Source: Tritrichomonas musculus
Taxonomy: Eukaryota > Parabasalia > Tritrichomonadida > Tritrichomonadidae
Assembly (NCBI GenBank): GCA_039105265.1
Contig: JAPFFF010000010.1
Coordinates: 2,108,001 to 2,172,000 of the forward strand
Length of the DNA stretch: 64,000 nucleotides
Reading direction: 5' to 3'
Below the pieces are notes generated by a model. That model made no database searches. It saw nothing but the letters and a program-made list of their open reading frames with translations, and had not been told where the DNA came from. The translations under genes were made by a program, and so were the position numbers. Numbering within the stretch: the first letter of the stretch is position 1; the number at the start of each line of letters is the position of its first letter. Positions 38,215 through 48,282 of the stretch are shown piece by piece.

Positions 38215-39579
38215 ATGAGAACGACAACAAGTTGCCCAAACATGAAACCCGAGCCAGTTGAAGGGTGGCTGATGGTGAACAACAACAAGAGGTATTGCCG
38301 TTTGAACGGTGAAACACTCGATATTGCTTTTGATGATAAACTTCAAAAGATTGAGTACTCAATTCTTTTATCAAAAATTGTTGATACAAAAGGATCAACT
38401 GAAATGGAGTTTGATATACTCGCAGAAAATTCCCCTTTATTACATTTTCACTCAGAAGACATTAATACAATTTATAAATGGAAAAGTGCAATTTTTGAAG
38501 ATTATAATTTTGACTACCTACGTCCAAAAACACCAACAATGAATGATTTCAAGCCATTTAAGATGATTGGTGAAGGTTTTAGCGGAAAAGTTCATTTAGT
38601 TAGAAGGAAAACTGACGGAAGACTTATAGCTTTGAAATTAATTAGTAAAGATAAGCTTGATAGTGCTGCTTCTGTTCAAAGAATGATTACCGAAAGAAAT
38701 ATTCTTGTTCAAAATAAATATCCTTTTATTACCAGAATTTATGCTGCTTTTCAAACAGAGAGCTACCTTATTTTAGCCTTAGAATACGTTGGAGGTGGAA
38801 ACTTGCAACATCATCTCGATAAAGGGATCAAATTAACACAAAAACAAATAAAGATATATCTTGCTCAGATAATATTAGCTCTTGAGCATCTCCACAACAT
38901 GGGGATCGTATTCAGAGATCTTAAACCATCAAATATACTCATCGCAAAAGACGGTAACTTGAAGTTAACCGACTTTGGTCTCTCAAAAAATATCATAGAA
39001 ACAGGAACAACCAGAACTTTATGTGGAACTCATAATTTTCTCTCGCCGGAAATGATTATGGAGCAGCCATATGGATTTTCTGTCGACTGGTGGGCACTTG
39101 GAGTAGTCGCATTTAGATTAATCTGCGGTTACTTGCCATTTAACAACCCAAATCTAGCCAAATTGTACGATAGAATTACTTCATGCAGTTACCGGTTCCC
39201 CGTTCGAATTGATCCAGTTGCAAAAGATCTTATATCTGGACTTCTTAAAAAAAATCCCGAAGAACGTTTAACCGTAGACCAAATCAAGAATCATGAGTTC
39301 TTCAATGGAATTGACTGGCAAAAAGTCTATCGAAAAGAATACAAAATGGATTTCAAGCCATATAAAGCTGAAGACGAAAGTGCCTTTAATTTTGACACCA
39401 ATTTGTTTGAAAAATGCAATGTTCAAAGCTTTGAAAATGATTATGAAACAAGTAACTATTTTGTTCACAGTTCAAGTAATGCAAATTTGCAATCTTATGA
39501 AAATGACAAATCATTTATCAAAGATTTTTCATTCTCATCAACTACTGAAGATTTTGATGATGACGATGATGACATATAA
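38215..39579 (+). CDS. PH domain - AGC protein kinase (Akt/PKB/SGK-like, 454 aa)
   Basis: A PH domain lies at ~12-95 (EGWLMVNNNKRYCRL … YKWKSAIFE). The kinase domain lies at ~113-363: GEGFSGKV 119-126, Lys141, AGC-type FRDLKPSN with D235, DFG 253-255, activation loop TTRTLCGTHNFLSPE with T268 where PDK1 would phosphorylate, and DWWALG. The C-tail has an IKDFSF sequence (435-440) that fits the AGC hydrophobic motif FxxF(S/T)(F/Y) with Ser439, then an acidic end. All catalytic residues are present. Expected role: a phosphoinositide-recruited Ser/Thr kinase at the plasma membrane. APE is SPE, as in other kinases here. A second Met at codon 10 is an alternative start. Confidence 0.92.
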   Translation: MRTTTSCPNMKPEPVEGWLMVNNNKRYCRLNGETLDIAFDDKLQKIEYSILLSKIVDTKGSTEMEFDILAENSPLLHFHSEDINTIYKWKSAIFEDYNFDYLRPKTPTMNDFKPFKMIGEGFSGKVHLVRRKTDGRLIALKLISKDKLDSAASVQRMITERNILVQNKYPFITRIYAAFQTESYLILALEYVGGGNLQHHLDKGIKLTQKQIKIYLAQIILALEHLHNMGIVFRDLKPSNILIAKDGNLKLTDFGLSKNIIETGTTRTLCGTHNFLSPEMIMEQPYGFSVDWWALGVVAFRLICGYLPFNNPNLAKLYDRITSCSYRFPVRIDPVAKDLISGLLKKNPEERLTVDQIKNHEFFNGIDWQKVYRKEYKMDFKPYKAEDESAFNFDTNLFEKCNVQSFENDYETSNYFVHSSSNANLQSYENDKSFIKDFSFSSTTEDFDDDDDDI

Positions 39580-39995
39580 CAGCATGTTATATATTAATTT
39601 ATATAGGCTGTTGATTTATTAATAAATATAGATTTTTTTAGATAATATTGATGATATTGATATTTTTAGAAAGGTTTATTTTCCATATAAATATGTTTTT
39701 TTTATGGTTTCAAGAAGCTAGGTGATGTTAATTCTAGTTATTTAAAATATCAATTATGTTATTATTTATACTATTAAATGTTGGATATAAAAAGAGCTCA
39801 TTTTAATTATTAGTCATACAACATTGAGTTACACTTCATATTCATTATAATTAAGAATGTTAAATCTTTAAAAAAAACTTTTGAAAAAAAATTTTATTTA
39901 TAACGGTTTATGATTTTTAAATTTCAAAGAAAATTTGTGTTTTTTGAATAAATTTTTCTGACATTTTTTTTTTCTTCTGAAGTTCAATTTTATAG
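39580..39995. other. AT-rich intergenic region
   Basis: No coding potential seen; a short ATAACA-gca-TGTTAT palindrome immediately follows the kinase stop (39577-39591). Confidence 0.5.
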
Positions 39996-40487
39996 ATGAT
40001 TTTTCTTTTCGTTCAAAGTATCATTTGCAAACATGTATATGATCGCTCGTATGATTATAGAACTTTTTCTTTAATTATTGATCCCCTTGATATCGTTGAA
40101 ATAGTACTAAAAGCGCCACTGAAAACAAATATTGAAGATTGGTTAGACGATGATCTTTATTTGGAAGTCGATGAATTTGACCAAAGCGGAAATGTTAAAA
40201 CAAATGGTCCTTTCACTTGTAAAGATGATTTGTATGGGATTGTATATGAATCAAGAAATTATACTTTACGATTTGTTAACGAAGGACCTAATGAATCTCA
40301 AATTCAACTGGATTTCTACCGTATTTCAATAGGTTCAAGATATACATCTCATTTTATTTATTCAATTGATGATTCAAATAAAAATTGTAAAGTCCTAGTT
40401 GGCGTTTTGGGTGGAATTTTTGGTTTAATTGTATTAATGCTTGCGTCCTCAGGAATAACTGAAACTAAATGCTGTAAAAAATGCTGA
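39996..40487 (+). CDS. small type I membrane protein of unknown function (163 aa)
   Basis: A short hydrophobic start (MIFLFVQSIIC) looks like a weak signal peptide. The middle ~115 residues are acidic and strand-rich (YLEVDEFDQSGNVKTNG, N-glycosylation sites NYT and NES). A C-terminal helix at about 134-154 (VLVGVLGGIFGLIVLMLASSG) is followed by a Cys/Lys tail ending KCCKKC, which may be palmitoylated. Not recognised as a known family; GOLD/p24-like topology was considered but the length and motifs do not support it. It converges with the next gene, 21 bp away. Confidence 0.6.
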   Translation: MIFLFVQSIICKHVYDRSYDYRTFSLIIDPLDIVEIVLKAPLKTNIEDWLDDDLYLEVDEFDQSGNVKTNGPFTCKDDLYGIVYESRNYTLRFVNEGPNESQIQLDFYRISIGSRYTSHFIYSIDDSNKNCKVLVGVLGGIFGLIVLMLASSGITETKCCKKC

Positions 40488-40508
40488 ATAAAAAAAAAAA
40501 TAATTTTA

Positions 40509-41912
40509 TTAAATATATGATATTTTTGCAGTTTTGTCAAGATAAGTGAAATTTAATCCATAACAAAACCACGATATTGGTGCCATAAAAACTACCACCA
40601 TTCCTAATTTAATGCCTGGTGAGTGTTCATCTGAAAATGAAAAATCAGAACTAATTGATAAATCATCATCACTGCTAAAGTCAAATATAAAGTACAAGTA
40701 TAAGGCAACAATAGCAGGAATGCACGCTAATACCAAAAAGAAGACAGAAATTCCAAAACTAAATGGTTTTGAATTATGATCGTTTGAATAAATAATTGCT
40801 GAATTTGTGATAATGATGATCAATGAGTTGCCAGCAGACAATGAATACTCGCTGATGTTTCTATATGGGCGAAAAGCAAATACAAGAACAATCCATACAA
40901 TTTCTATTAAGAGACATGCCCAAAGAACATCATTAATGGCAGCAAAAGCGTATCCAATTTGTTTCATGTAGTCGAACAATTCAAAGAAATAGTAAAAAGA
41001 AGCTCCACAGCAGTTTGGGATTGTATATTTTTCAGTAATGTTTGGATGCCTTAAAATGATCATTGCTATTATCAAAGCAAGTGGAACTATAATTGAATTA
41101 TAGATATATGAAAATATAATTGCATATGATCCACTATAAGCACCTTCAATGAGATCCGAAAAAGTTTCAGTAGATGGAATAATGAATAATGGTAAACAAG
41201 TGATTAGAAATCCATTGACTTTTTGTTGTATTTTGATTAATTTGTGTTGAAAATGGCAACATACAGATGAAAAATAAACCATGATGCAGATGAATGCAAT
41301 TATAGAAACAATTATTGAGATTATCTTTGCAAGCTTCCACCTTGGAAGCATAATTGGTACCATCAGTATGTAAAACACAGTAATTGAAGCCATAAATGCT
41401 AATAATGCTGATGAACCTTTTGCTTTTTCTGATCCATCATTGAAAAAGCATTTACAGCAAATAAGTACTATAATGATTATTATCATAACAAATGAATACA
41501 TTCCTCCCATTATTGCTGGCATTATATCTACTGTATCATCAACGAAGCAAGATGATATACCTAATCCCAAAGCAAAAAATCCAGCAAAAAGCGTAAATAT
41601 GACTAGAAATAGAAACTTAACAATAGAGCATGATATAAATATAATAATTGATATAGGAAAAATGAAAGTATAAATACAAAAAAGTTCATATTCTGATAAT
41701 GGAACTGTTTTAATAGCATTAGAAATATATTCTATTATCTTATTTGCCCAACGAAACATATCAGTGCATTCTTTAGAAAATTTGGTTGAAAAAACTTTTG
41801 GTGCACTTAATTTTTGAAATGTTTTAAAAAGTGTCACTGCTTCCGAAATAAGAGAGCCTGCAGAGTTTCCAATATCGAAAAGACTTTTGAAGAATTCAAT
41901 GAAATACACCAT
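40509..41912 (-). CDS. polytopic membrane protein of unknown function (467 aa)
   Basis: A soluble N-terminus of ~85 residues is followed by about ten predicted membrane helices, among them FCIYTFIFPISIIIFISC, FVMIIIIIVLICCKCFF, IISIIVSIIAFICIMVYF, IVPLALIIAMIIL, WACLLIEIVWIVLVF and FGISVFFLVLACIPAIVALYLYF. A cytosolic FRPYRNISEYS segment sits between late helices, and a Ser/Asp-rich loop (DFSSDDDLSISSDFSFSD) comes before the last helix. The RPYRN loop recalls the polytopic modules at the ends of some protist surface proteins and TRP-like channels, but this is only a resemblance. Probably a trichomonad-specific family. Confidence 0.65.
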   Translation of the reverse strand: MVYFIEFFKSLFDIGNSAGSLISEAVTLFKTFQKLSAPKVFSTKFSKECTDMFRWANKIIEYISNAIKTVPLSEYELFCIYTFIFPISIIIFISCSIVKFLFLVIFTLFAGFFALGLGISSCFVDDTVDIMPAIMGGMYSFVMIIIIIVLICCKCFFNDGSEKAKGSSALLAFMASITVFYILMVPIMLPRWKLAKIISIIVSIIAFICIMVYFSSVCCHFQHKLIKIQQKVNGFLITCLPLFIIPSTETFSDLIEGAYSGSYAIIFSYIYNSIIVPLALIIAMIILRHPNITEKYTIPNCCGASFYYFFELFDYMKQIGYAFAAINDVLWACLLIEIVWIVLVFAFRPYRNISEYSLSAGNSLIIIITNSAIIYSNDHNSKPFSFGISVFFLVLACIPAIVALYLYFIFDFSSDDDLSISSDFSFSDEHSPGIKLGMVVVFMAPISWFCYGLNFTYLDKTAKISYI

Positions 41913-42115
41913 TTTTTTTAATCCTAATAGAAATTCACGTTTATTTTTTTAAAAAATTCAATTGTATTTCAATTGTCATTTTTTTTACTTGAAAGCTTCT
42001 TTTTTCATAATAATTTCATGCGTTAGATGCTTTTTATTTAATTTTAATCTAAAAATTTAATCTAAAAATTTAAATACATATTAATTTAACATATATTTTG
42101 TAAAGATTATAAGAA

Positions 42116-42865
42116 ATGGTGAAAAAAATTGAAGATCTTCTTTTTCAATTGTTAAAAATGTTTTTGTGCATTATTATCATTCAAATCAAAAGTAATGAAA
42201 TGATTCTCCCACATACCAATGAAAATAATTATCCTGCAAGTGAAGGAACTATTCTCTATAATTGTACCAGTGATCTTTTTATATATTTAAAAAATTCTAA
42301 TATGGAAATATTATGTAATAGGAAAAACAGCTCAGAAACAATTATTAACTACGATCAAATAACAAGTTATTCCTTATTAATAAATGGTTCTGCTTTTATT
42401 AGTATTTTTGGATCAAACATGCAACAATTGGATAAAAACATTGCCAATATTGCAAAATCGATTTATTTTAACACAACAAAGTATGTTGTTTTTAACAATA
42501 CTGAAGATATTTCAACGATTTCATCATATGCCAAATTATTCAATTATCCTGATATTGAATTATGGATCAATGTGTCAAATAATTGTATTTGGCAAGATGA
42601 AAAGAACTTGACAAAATATTGGAATTCAAAAAAACAAAATACTAGATGGAGGAAAACCTGTTTTAGCTATTTGGGTAGGTTTTCATCGTTTCTTCATTTT
42701 AGCATTGACGATGATGAAATCCCAGGTAAAATGAAAATAATTCAAAAAAAAGATTTTATTACAATAATAATCGTAGTTTGCGTAGTACTTTTCGTATTGA
42801 TTGTTTCTTTATATATAGTTGGTTATTATTGTCAACATCGCAGTTTTGATTACCCATCTGCTTAA
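42116..42865 (+). CDS. type I membrane protein of unknown function (249 aa)
   Basis: The N-terminal hydrophobic stretch (LLKMFLCIIIIQIKS, ~12-27) is a likely signal peptide. The ectodomain (~30-215) has Cys residues, several N-glycosylation sequons (NCT, NSS, NGS, NTT, NNT, NVS) and no recognised domain. A single TM helix at ~216-240 (FITIIIVVCVVLFVLIVSLYIV) precedes a tiny tail HRSFDYPSA. It is divergent from the polytopic gene (about 200 bp apart), and both neighbours are membrane proteins; joint function is speculation. Confidence 0.6.
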   Translation: MVKKIEDLLFQLLKMFLCIIIIQIKSNEMILPHTNENNYPASEGTILYNCTSDLFIYLKNSNMEILCNRKNSSETIINYDQITSYSLLINGSAFISIFGSNMQQLDKNIANIAKSIYFNTTKYVVFNNTEDISTISSYAKLFNYPDIELWINVSNNCIWQDEKNLTKYWNSKKQNTRWRKTCFSYLGRFSSFLHFSIDDDEIPGKMKIIQKKDFITIIIVVCVVLFVLIVSLYIVGYYCQHRSFDYPSA

Positions 42866-43321
42866 TTAAATAAAAATATCATATTAAATATATTGTAAAT
42901 TATTTGAATGAAGAAAATTATTTTCATATGAAACAAGAATAAATGATTCTGATAAGAATGCATTCATATAATTCTCAACTTTAATGTAAATCAGATAAAA
43001 AAATTCAGAATCAAAATAAAAATTTTTATATAAAATAATACATTATTAGCAAACAAAAAATGCATTCATTAATCCAATGACTGCAAAATACTAATAATTT
43101 TTGGATTATCTGTATAATCAATTGGTCTTTTTCAAAAGTAATTAAAATAAATCATGAGAAAGTCAATTCAAATCTCATTAAAAAGCTATGATAATTTTAT
43201 CTACCAAATTGGCATTAATGTCATTATGTTGAACTAAAATCGATATAACATCTAAATTTCCTTTTTCAACTGCAATGTGCAGAGGTGTTTTTTGATAAAT
43301 TATTTTGATGATGAATTACAT

Positions 43322-43361
43322 TAAAAAAATTGCTTTTGAAATTTCATTTAAAAACTAAAAA
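43322..43361 (+). repeat. 40-bp direct repeat, copy 1
   Basis: Identical to 46409-46448 (taaaaaaattgcttttg … aaaaactaaaaa). Copy 2 begins exactly at the TA that ends the mariner-like element. On the minus strand it is linker sequence upstream of an ankyrin module. Confidence 0.85.
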
Positions 43362-45513
43362 ATAGAATTTTGTATAAATATTAAATCATGAATAAAATTA
43401 GAAAAATCAAATTTAAACTTTATTAAAATTTGAATTAATAACATCATTGAATAAAAACTGACTAAGAATGTAATTGAAATTTTGAATAAAAAATTTGATT
43501 AATTTTTCATTAGAAATTTGAGGAAGATTAACATTGATGTTTGCATTTAATAATAAAATTGCAATAATTTCTATATTTCCGTCTTCAATTGCATAGCATA
43601 AAGGTGTTTTATCAATAACAAAAGAAAATTTCATTTAAAAATGAAACTCAAAATTGGATGAACAAAAACTATTTTTTAATGCGATTTAAATATAAATTTT
43701 GAATGTAATGAAAAAAACATTTTGAATATCATTAGCAAAGTTTATAATGAAATGTAATTAAATCATAAAAATGGAAATAAAATTCAAATATCCAATTCAA
43801 AATTCTATTCAAAAATATTGATTATTAATTCCATTAAAACCCAAAAATTAAATTCGATTATTAAATTTAATTTAAAATATAATAAAAACTTGAATTTAAA
43901 TGAAATGAAAATATTTTATTCAAAATGTGATGAATTTAAAATTGAGACTATATTAAATTTTTTGATTGAAAATTGTATTGAAAAAATTATATTCAAATTT
44001 TATTTGAAAAAATATAAATCAAAACGGATGGAAAGTTTACATCAATTTCTGGATGAGATAATAAAAGTTTAACAAATTCAATTTTATTTGCCATAATTGC
44101 CAAGGATAATGGAGTTATATAAAAAAACGTTTTTCAATTTCGTTAACATATCAATTGAAATTTTATTAGAAATATTTTGAAACATAATCAAAATTATTAT
44201 GGTTGAACGCAATATAATTATCAAAATTAAATTACCAAGTCATTAGTATTTAAATAGTTTATTTCAAATTGAATAAAAACAAAAATCTTTGGAATTATAT
44301 TTATCAATAAATTTTGAAACTGAATAAGAAAAAATAGTATTATTTAAATCATTGGATTGTTAACATCTATACTTGGAAGGGATAATAATAATTTTACAAT
44401 TTCAATATTATTTACTATAATAGCAAAATGCAAGACAGTAAAATAAAAGTTTTATATTAAAATTGAATTAATATTGATTAAAAGAAATGCGATCAAAATT
44501 ACTGATGAAATTTCATTATAATAAATATATTGAATTATATTTGATATTATTAATAGAAATCTTATCAAAAAACAGCTCGAAAATTTTATTCAAACTAAAA
44601 TTACAATTCCATTGAAACAAAGTATAAAACATTGTTTAAAACAATAAAACAAATTTCATTTAATATTGTTTTTTTTGAAAACAGGTCTGACTGTATTAAT
44701 TAAATAATTGGAATTGTATGAAAATAGCAATTTTGTAAAACATTAATTACATTAACATTGGTCCTTGGATTTGATATTAATAAAATAAAAATGTCGATGT
44801 ATTTTTTCTTTAATGACTGAAACAAGGCAGAAGTATAAATATCAAAAAAATTGAATTCCATTAATATATCTAAGAAAAAAACATGATATACATAATTGAT
44901 ATCAGTATCTTTATGTGATAGTAAAATATTGATGATTTCTTTATTTCTTTTTTGAACTGCAATACATAATGCTGTTAAATTCAAACACTTATTATAATTT
45001 CATTTAATTTATAAAATGAATTTGATAAAAGCAATGAATGTGAAATATTACTCAATTATTTAATTTGAAATTGTATTTATCAAATTTGAGATTTGAAATG
45101 TTATTGAAATGATTATATGAATATCATTTGAATATATATTGAAATTTTGTTGATCAAAAATTAAAACAAACGTTGTTCAAATTGTAAAATGAAATTATAT
45201 TTTAAATGATAATGAAAAATTATATTCACTTAAACATTTTAAAACTCTGTTAAAAAATTGATTTTTTGTTACTCTTGTCAAATTTACATTAATTTTTGGA
45301 TGTGATAATAAAAGCTTTACCATTTTAATATCATTTTTTTCAACTGCAACATGTAGTGGAGTTTTATGAATAAAAATAAATTTTTTAACTTCATTTGAAA
45401 AAGAGTTTTTGAATGATATGAAATCATTTAAAACAAAATATAATAAATAAATATTTATATTTAAACGATATTAAAACATTTTATTTTAAATTGGCTTTAA
45501 ACATTTGTTTATA

Positions 45514-46410
45514 TAGGCCATTCAATAAGTTCGTAACTTCTACTTTTTAGAAAGTAGAAATGATTATTCAAATAATAAATATAATAATTATAATATATGA
45601 ACGATACTCTATAATTTGCTAAAATAGTTTGCTATTATAACTAATATTCACTGAGTTGTTGTGAGTTTAAAATTTATTACTTTTAAATTTTCATTTTTTG
45701 GAATATCAAAGGAGTTATAAAAATATTTAGTTCAAATCATATGAATGATAAAAAAAATTGTCAAATTGATATATTTTTGGAAACATGCCAAATTATGTTT
45801 ATCCAAACCTAAAAATTATATATGGCTCAATATGCATACGTTATGGTCCGTTAAAGTACGTTAAGCCTTACTTTTTCAAAAGAATCTATGGTTTGAAGCC
45901 CTATTCAAAAGATTCATAAAAAAAAATATATTAATTAATAAGACATTGATTTAATATATATGTATATAAAAAATCAATGAAAAGTAATTGTTATATATTT
46001 CCAAATGTATATATATATTCAAATTTTTGAAAAAAAATAGCCAAAAAAGGTCAAAATCATTGAATTTTTTTATTGAAACATTTTTATTTAGATATTTTCA
46101 AAACCATTGGTTAATGATTTATCAATTTTATAATTAATTATAATAATAGTGTATGCATATTACCTATATCAATATTCGGATAAATGAAAAGTATTTCATG
46201 CATTGAGTAAATACCACAAAAATTCAATAATCATTTTTCAGCCTTAAATTGAAAAAAATCTCTTAAAAGTACTGAATAATAAATTAAACAAAAATCGAAA
46301 ATAATAAATGTATAGATATTGATGAAATGCTTATATATAAATAAATAAATATTTTATATCATATCTATATGTGGAAAAAAGTGCCAGTTACGAACTTATT
46401 GGATGACCTA
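45514..46410. mobile_element. mariner-like non-autonomous element (~0.9 kb)
   Basis: Terminal inverted repeats of 25 bp at 45514-45538 and 46386-46410 match at 23/25 positions and start TA-GG(C/T)CAT, with a shared core caataagttcgtaact; the order TAGG…ATAAGT resembles mariner ends, and each end lies on TA, the Tc1/mariner target. Just inside the left end a perfect 9-bp stem (TTCTACTTT / AAAGTAGAA, 45538-45559) forms. No transposase frame of any size is present, so it is a deletion derivative or MITE. It splits the ankyrin module series. Confidence 0.72.
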
Positions 46411-46448
46411 AAAAAATTGCTTTTGAAATTTCATTTAAAAACTAAAAA
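46409..46448 (+). repeat. 40-bp direct repeat, copy 2
   Basis: Exact copy of 43322-43361, directly abutting the right end of the mariner-like element. Confidence 0.85.
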
Positions 46449-46970
46449 TTCTATGAAAAAGTGATATAAATATCATTCAAAATTTTATCAACAAATTCTA
46501 TGAAAAAGTAATAAAGAAAATTGCATAGAAAATAACAATTAAGAATTATATAAAAACTAATCTTTTTTGGAATGTAATTTCAACTTTTAATTTATAACTA
46601 AATTAAAAAGCAATATTTATAATTATATTAATATTTCTTATTTTTGAATCTCATCAAAAATGAATCCAAAATGTCATTAAAATTTTTAAAATAAAATATA
46701 ATACAAATGCATGAATTCAAAATTATATTCAAATTAATATGAAACGCTATTTAAAAAGTTGAATTAGAACCCTTACATAGATATTAACATCGAGTTTGTG
46801 ATTTTTAAATAAAAGTTCAACCATTTCATAATTTCTTTTATTAACAGCATAAAATAACAAAGAAGATTCATAAATAGCATATGTAGAACTCCATTCAAAA
46901 TAATATTTCAAGAACAGAATAAAAACTAAATTCTTTATAACTTTATCAAAATATCTATTTTTTAATTGAA

Positions 46971-48173
46971 TTAAAAACTATTGATTATTGAATTTGATGA
47001 ATAAAAAATCAATAGAATGTATTTGATGTTTACATTAATGCTTTGATTTGTTATAAAATATTCTGCAAGGTCAAAATAATTATATTTGCAGATTGAATAA
47101 AGAAATTTGTCATCAATTATATCATCATCATTCAAAAGAGTAAAATTGCCATAAATAATCTTTTCTTCAATGAATTTATATGTCTTATTTTCACTTGAAT
47201 TAGTTCTAAATAAATTGAACAAACTTTGGAAAAATGACTTTTTCTGGTTTTCATTTGTGTCTTCATATTTTTGAATGTAATTCTCATAAAAATAATTAGC
47301 AATATCATTGTGGTGGCATTTAATCGATTCAACATAGCATTTATCCTCATTCTTTTCAACTTCATATTCTTCGACAAGATGAATCATTTCTGCATTATTT
47401 GAATGAATTGCATATTTCCACAAAGACGATCTCAATTCGACATCATTCATTCTCAAAAATCTGAAAATTTGAATTGATCCAAAAAAAGCAGCATATTCAA
47501 TTAAAGTTGCTTCTTTTTTCATCAAAAGTGCATTTGTCTCAAAAGGTGACTGTTTTATTTTACTCGAAAGTGACAGGCCTGTTCGTGTTGTATATGAAAT
47601 GAATTCTTCAACTGAATCATTACGAATTAGGTTGCAAATGTAAGATTCATTCTCACCAATTAAACGTCTTTTCTTCAAAGTTTTAAATTTTTTATATATT
47701 TCGTGAGACTCTTCCTCATTTCCTGCTTCGTCTCTGATGTCTGATTCAATAAACGGTCGTACTTCAGGATAAAAATAAAATTCATTATTTTTGTTCTTTA
47801 GTAAGAAGAGAGCAATGTTGCGATCAAATGTAACAATATTGTTTTCAACAAGGATTAAAAGCATTCGTTTGTTTTCAAGGAAAAAATTGAACATTTCTAA
47901 ATTTGTAAATAATTGAGATATTGAGTATTTTAAATATAATATTATTCGTTCTAGCTTGGCAAAAAAATGTACAGATCGTTGATGATTATTTGAGATTTTC
48001 AATAATAGAAAAAGAAATAATTTCAGCCAGTGTTTATTATTTATGATATTTGAATTATCTAATAAATTAACTAAATCATCGAAATTTTCATCTGAAGAAT
48101 CATCATTTTCTAAAAATTCAAGAATGCCATTCTGATATATTTTTATTTCATTAATATATTCATGAATCTGCAT
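46971..48173 (-). CDS. DUF3447 ankyrin protein, N-terminal part of a broken longer gene (400 aa)
   Basis: The start chosen is ATG 48173 (MQIHEYINEIKIYQNGILEF); the frame to 48200 begins with TTG. The N-terminus is the typical DUF3447 helical region (HWLKLFLFLLLK, then YLKYSISQLFTNLEMFNFFL…). Ankyrin-like units begin near residue 225 (TLIEYAAFFGSIQIFRFLRM, then SLWKYAIHSNNAEMIHLVEE) and run to a stop at 46971 inside a repeat (YFITNQSINVNIKYIL). Further repeats continue beyond the stop for 4 kb, so the protein is truncated relative to its ancestor. It is divergent from the LRR gene, with only ~110 bp between ATGs. Confidence 0.8.
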   Translation of the reverse strand: MQIHEYINEIKIYQNGILEFLENDDSSDENFDDLVNLLDNSNIINNKHWLKLFLFLLLKISNNHQRSVHFFAKLERIILYLKYSISQLFTNLEMFNFFLENKRMLLILVENNIVTFDRNIALFLLKNKNNEFYFYPEVRPFIESDIRDEAGNEEESHEIYKKFKTLKKRRLIGENESYICNLIRNDSVEEFISYTTRTGLSLSSKIKQSPFETNALLMKKEATLIEYAAFFGSIQIFRFLRMNDVELRSSLWKYAIHSNNAEMIHLVEEYEVEKNEDKCYVESIKCHHNDIANYFYENYIQKYEDTNENQKKSFFQSLFNLFRTNSSENKTYKFIEEKIIYGNFTLLNDDDIIDDKFLYSICKYNYFDLAEYFITNQSINVNIKYILLIFYSSNSIINSF

Positions 48174-48270
48174 TAAACGATAAATTTTACATTTATTCAA
48201 TTTTCAATACATTGAAAAAAATTGTATGCTTTTGAATAGCGTTGTTCTCAAATTAATAAAAAAAATATTT

Positions 48271-48280
48271 TCATTTAGTA
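48271..48280 (+). promoter_or_regulatory. candidate initiator (Inr) of the LRR gene
   Basis: TCATTTAGTA lies 12 nt before the ATG at 48283 and fits the trichomonad TCA-Py-W initiator. It also favours 48283 over the upstream in-frame start at 48226. Confidence 0.5.
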
Positions 48281-48282
48281 TA

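Larger units (their letters stand above)
43069..46970 (-). pseudogene. scattered ankyrin-repeat modules of the 46971-48173 gene
   Basis: Downstream of the 400-aa frame the minus strand still carries ankyrin modules in order, each open but separated by 150-400 nt with stops: ~46893-46765 (SSLLFYAVNKRNYEMVELLF), ~45381-45241 (KTPLHVAVEKNDIKMVKLLL), 44984-44700 (two repeats), ~44440-44343 (TVLHFAIIVNNIEIVKLLL), ~44126-44040 (TPLSLAIMANKIEFVKLLL), 43634-43413 (KTPLCYAIEDGNIEIIAILL), ~43315-43190 (KTPLHIAVEKGNLDVISIL), ~43131-43069 (PIDYTDNPKIISILQSLD then TAA, a typical terminal repeat). A mariner-like element interrupts the series at 45514-46410. No trichomonad splice signals were spotted. Best read as a decayed long ankyrin gene. 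Confidence 0.7.

Noticed and set aside
43818..44072. 84-codon plus-strand ORF in the ankyrin module region
   Set aside because: Lys/Asn/Phe-rich translation opposite an ankyrin module on the minus strand; no domain.
43069..46970. Spliceosomal introns as an explanation for the spaced ankyrin modules
   Set aside because: No GTATGT-type donor or ACTAAC…ACAG-type acceptor was seen by eye at consistent module edges; kept only as an open alternative.
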